Shown here one piece after another: positions 5,999-7,765 of a DNA stretch of 7,765 nucleotides; the stretch's first letter is position 1; each line of letters starts with the position of its first letter. Position numbers and translations under genes: made by a program. Origin of the DNA: Coprococcus sp. (lineage in GTDB: Bacteria > Bacillota > Clostridia > Lachnospirales > Lachnospiraceae); NCBI GenBank assembly GCA_016297325.1, contig JAEDGW010000117.1, forward strand, positions 1 to 7,765. The letters run 5' to 3'. The notes beneath the pieces were generated by a model, which had not been told where the DNA came from, searched no databases, and saw only the letters and a program-made list of their open reading frames with translations.

Positions 5999-6057
5999 AT
6001 TCAATACATATATTGGGGACAACTTCAGCTAACTAGCAAAGAGAAAGGAAAAACAAC

Positions 6058-6684
6058 ATGACAACAAGAGAGGAAGCTCTAGCATACGGGCTGTCGTTTC
6101 CTGACACTTATCAGGAGGCGCCATTTCATGATCAGAACTGGCAGCTTGTCAGAGTGAAGGGCAGCAAGAAGGCATTCTTGTGGACGTATGAGAGGGATGG
6201 ATATATAAATCTGAATGTAAAAGCTGATCTGGAGTCCAGGGACTTCTGGAGACAGGCATTTGCGGCAGTCATACCGGGATGGCACCAGAACAAGGAGCAC
6301 TGGAACACCATCATACTTGATGGAAGTGTGCCGGATGATACGGTGAAGCAGATGATAGCGGAGAGCTATGACATAGTGACTTACAGTCCGACAAAGAAGA
6401 TATATGAAGCTGTGAAGAGGATTCCAAAGGGCTGTGTCGCAACATACGGACAGGTGGCTGAAATGGCCGGCGACAGGAAGATGGCAAGAGCTGTGGGCAA
6501 TGCACTTCACAAGAATCCAGACCCTGAAAATATACCATGCTACCGTGTGGTAAATTCCAAGGGGGAGCTGGCGGGAGCATTTGCATTTGGCGGAGCAAAT
6601 GTTCAGGCGGACCGCCTGAGAGCAGACGGCATAGAGGTCGAAAATGACCGTGTAGACCTTACAAAATACGGAATGAAAAATTGA
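6058..6684 (+). CDS. YjbR-domain / O6-alkylguanine-DNA methyltransferase fusion
   Basis: This 208-residue protein has two domains. Residues 1-108 form an MmcQ/YjbR-type domain, with FPDTYQEAPFHDQNW near the start and WHQNKEHWNTIILDG (75-89) at its end. Residues about 109-208 form the DNA-binding, catalytic domain of O6-methylguanine-DNA methyltransferases, which move the alkyl group from DNA to their own cysteine. Expected residues are Tyr130 (ATYGQVA), Arg144 (ARAVGNAL), Asn153 (NPDPENIPC) and acceptor Cys161, at exactly the spacings of human MGMT Tyr114, Arg128, Asn137 and Cys145. The usual PCHR is PCYR here, so the histidine that helps activate the cysteine is Tyr162. Because Cys is kept, it is not an alkyltransferase-like (PWHR) protein. 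The usual N-terminal MGMT domain is replaced by YjbR. AAAGGA (6044-6049) lies eight bases before the ATG. The gene is co-directional with the AlkD-like gene upstream and the MATE gene 115 bases downstream. Confidence 0.88.
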   Translation: MTTREEALAYGLSFPDTYQEAPFHDQNWQLVRVKGSKKAFLWTYERDGYINLNVKADLESRDFWRQAFAAVIPGWHQNKEHWNTIILDGSVPDDTVKQMIAESYDIVTYSPTKKIYEAVKRIPKGCVATYGQVAEMAGDRKMARAVGNALHKNPDPENIPCYRVVNSKGELAGAFAFGGANVQADRLRADGIEVENDRVDLTKYGMKN

Positions 6685-6729
6685 GTCGGCATGGAGAATA
6701 TATGAAGACGTGGAGTGTCAGAATAAGAA

Positions 6730-6759
6730 TTGGCAGCTATAAGAGTCTAATGATAAAAT
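6730..6759 (+). promoter_or_regulatory. Extended -10 promoter for the MATE gene
   Basis: TTGGCA (6730-6735) and TAAAAT (6754-6759) each match the sigma-A consensus at five of six positions with an 18-bp spacer. TG at 6751-6752 gives an extended -10 element (TGaTAAAAT). Transcription would start near 6766, about 34 bases before the MATE start codon. This suggests the pump can be expressed apart from the methyltransferase gene. Confidence 0.55.
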
Positions 6760-6799
6760 CTGACAGAAATACAACACAGACAGAAAGGCAACACAGAAT

Positions 6800-7765
6800 A
6801 TGACACCTGATAACACAAAGACAAAAGAAAATCAGAGTAATCCCCTTGGATATGAGAATGAGGCACATCTGCTCACAAGATTTGCCATCCCATGCATCAT
6901 ATCCATGCTGGTGACTGCGCTTTACAATATAGTAGACCAGATATTTATAGGACACGGCGTTGGAATGCTGGGAAATGCAGCGACGAATATAGCATTCCCT
7001 CTGTCCACAGCGTGTACCGCCATATCGCTTCTGCTTGGAATAGGAAGTGCGACCAGCTTTTCGTTGAAGCTCGGTGCAGGGGATGAGAAGAAGTCAGCGG
7101 AGGCGGCGGGAAATGGAATATGTCTCATGGCTATATTGGGAGTGGCACTTTTCCTTGTGACGACAATATTTCTGACACCGATGCTTAAGGCATTTGGCGC
7201 AACTGACAAAATTCTGCCATTTGCGCAGGAGTACACAAGGATCACAGCCATAGGTTTTCCGTTCCTGATAGCAAATACCGGAATGAGTAAGCTCATCATG
7301 GCGGATGGAAGTCCGAGGTATTCCATGATATCCATGCTGGCCGGAGCTATCATCAATACAATACTTGACCCGATACTGATATTCGGACTTGATATGGGAA
7401 TGCGAGGCGCCGCCCTTGCAACCATAACAGGACAGATCATATCATTTGCGATAAGCCTCAGATATATGTTCCACTTCAAGACGATAAAGCTCACCAGAGA
7501 AAGCTTTGCAATGCGCTTTGAGACCTGTGGCAATATATTCAGATTTGGTGCGTCTGCTTGTTTTAACCAGATAGCCATGGCAGTAGTTCAGGTTGTCATG
7601 AACAACACACTCTCAAAATATGGAGCACAGTCTGTGTATGGCGGCGATATACCGCTTGCATGTTCGGGAATTATCAGCAAGGTAAACATGATATTTATGG
7701 CTATAGTCATAGGAATATCCCAGGGAACCCAGCCTATCATAGGATTTAATTATGGTGCCGGAAAG
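6800..7765 (+). CDS. MATE-family multidrug efflux transporter, 3' end beyond window
   Basis: The first 322 codons of a MATE (multidrug and toxin extrusion) membrane transporter are present; family members are about 450 residues with twelve helices, so roughly 70 percent is visible. The frame is open to the window edge with no stop. A hydrophilic N-terminus (MTPDNTKTKENQSNP) precedes the first helix at about residues 27-45. Recognisable pieces are NIVDQIFIGHGVGMLGNAA (43-61), ADGSPRYSM (168-176), INTILDPILIFG (185-196) and QGTQPIIGFNYGAG (308-321), all typical of the MepA/DinF-like branch. It should expel cationic drugs or metabolites using a sodium or proton gradient; the substrate is not predictable. 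The ATG at 6800 has AAAGG (6784-6788) eleven bases upstream, a rather long spacing, but no better start fits before the first helix. An extended -10 promoter at 6730-6759 precedes it. Confidence 0.9.
   Translation, partial: MTPDNTKTKENQSNPLGYENEAHLLTRFAIPCIISMLVTALYNIVDQIFIGHGVGMLGNAATNIAFPLSTACTAISLLLGIGSATSFSLKLGAGDEKKSAEAAGNGICLMAILGVALFLVTTIFLTPMLKAFGATDKILPFAQEYTRITAIGFPFLIANTGMSKLIMADGSPRYSMISMLAGAIINTILDPILIFGLDMGMRGAALATITGQIISFAISLRYMFHFKTIKLTRESFAMRFETCGNIFRFGASACFNQIAMAVVQVVMNNTLSKYGAQSVYGGDIPLACSGIISKVNMIFMAIVIGISQGTQPIIGFNYGAGK

Noticed and set aside
5774..6022. An 82-codon - strand frame across the intergenic island
   Set aside because: Its hydrophobic, Leu/Ser-rich product follows simply from reading purine-rich DNA backwards. 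I see no convincing ribosome binding site or family resemblance.
5902..6036. A 44-codon + strand frame starting at ATG 5902 within the structured island (open upstream to 5797)
   Set aside because: It has no ribosome binding site of normal strength and its Arg/Ser/Ala-rich product resembles no family I know. The nested pairing explains the sequence better. It could be revisited if homologues show codon-level conservation.
5765..6057. A T-box or known riboswitch ahead of the methyltransferase gene
   Set aside because: No T-box core sequence, no terminator/antiterminator pair and no riboswitch consensus that I recognise.
6079..6598. Overlapping - strand open frames opposite the YjbR-methyltransferase gene
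   Set aside because: The + strand frame carries two recognisable domains with conserved catalytic spacing; the antisense translations are Cys/His/Leu/Ser-rich strings without any motif.
6922..7578. Long open frame on the - strand (218 codons) opposite the MATE gene
   Set aside because: It lies fully inside a clear MATE coding sequence on the + strand, has no recognisable domain and no ribosome binding site of its own. Antisense frames stay open here because of the codon bias of the + strand gene.

Overview
The window looks like a piece of a chromosome from a gut Firmicute, most likely a Lachnospiraceae member (Coprococcus/Roseburia-like). The reasons are AT-rich intergenic DNA, strong purine-rich Shine-Dalgarno sites, heavy use of ATA and AGA codons, a lipobox lipoprotein, and family content typical of that group. 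This placement is inferred from style and family content, not from a marker gene. All seven complete genes and the one truncated gene I support lie on the + strand. I see no phage genes, transposase, CRISPR array, tRNA or rRNA.

Layout. 1-198 is an AT-rich promoter region with a near-palindrome and two sigma-A-like promoter candidates. 199-1050 encodes a serine alpha/beta hydrolase of the BAAT C-terminal/dienelactone-hydrolase type, followed by a weak terminator. 1176-3606 is a compact three-gene transcription unit: a TAXI-type solute-binding lipoprotein, a GltS-type sodium/glutamate symporter, and a 64-residue charged protein carrying the same nine-residue motif twice. It closes with a strong intrinsic terminator at 3612-3652. 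3727-4581 is a divergent arginase/ureohydrolase-fold protein. 4680-4819 is a degenerate 20-bp tandem array. 4847-5521 is an AlkD-like HEAT-repeat DNA glycosylase. 5522-6057 is a gene-free stretch holding 36-bp direct repeats, an AT hairpin and a GC-richer island able to fold into a long-range structure. 6058-6684 is a YjbR domain fused to an O6-alkylguanine methyltransferase domain. 6800 to the window end is the first 322 codons of a MATE efflux transporter.

How the genes may work together. The most interesting unit is TAXI lipoprotein plus GltS plus small protein. TAXI proteins normally serve TRAP transporters, yet no TRAP DctQ/DctM-like gene is present, and the only membrane transporter in the unit is GltS. 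GltS and the TRAP large subunit are both secondary carriers placed in the broad ion-transporter clan, and at least one TAXI protein is known to bind glutamate. I therefore infer a binding-protein-assisted GltS system, with the small protein as a possible cytoplasmic partner. Separately, the AlkD-like enzyme and the YjbR-methyltransferase fusion make a loose alkylation-repair neighbourhood, with a MATE pump immediately downstream.
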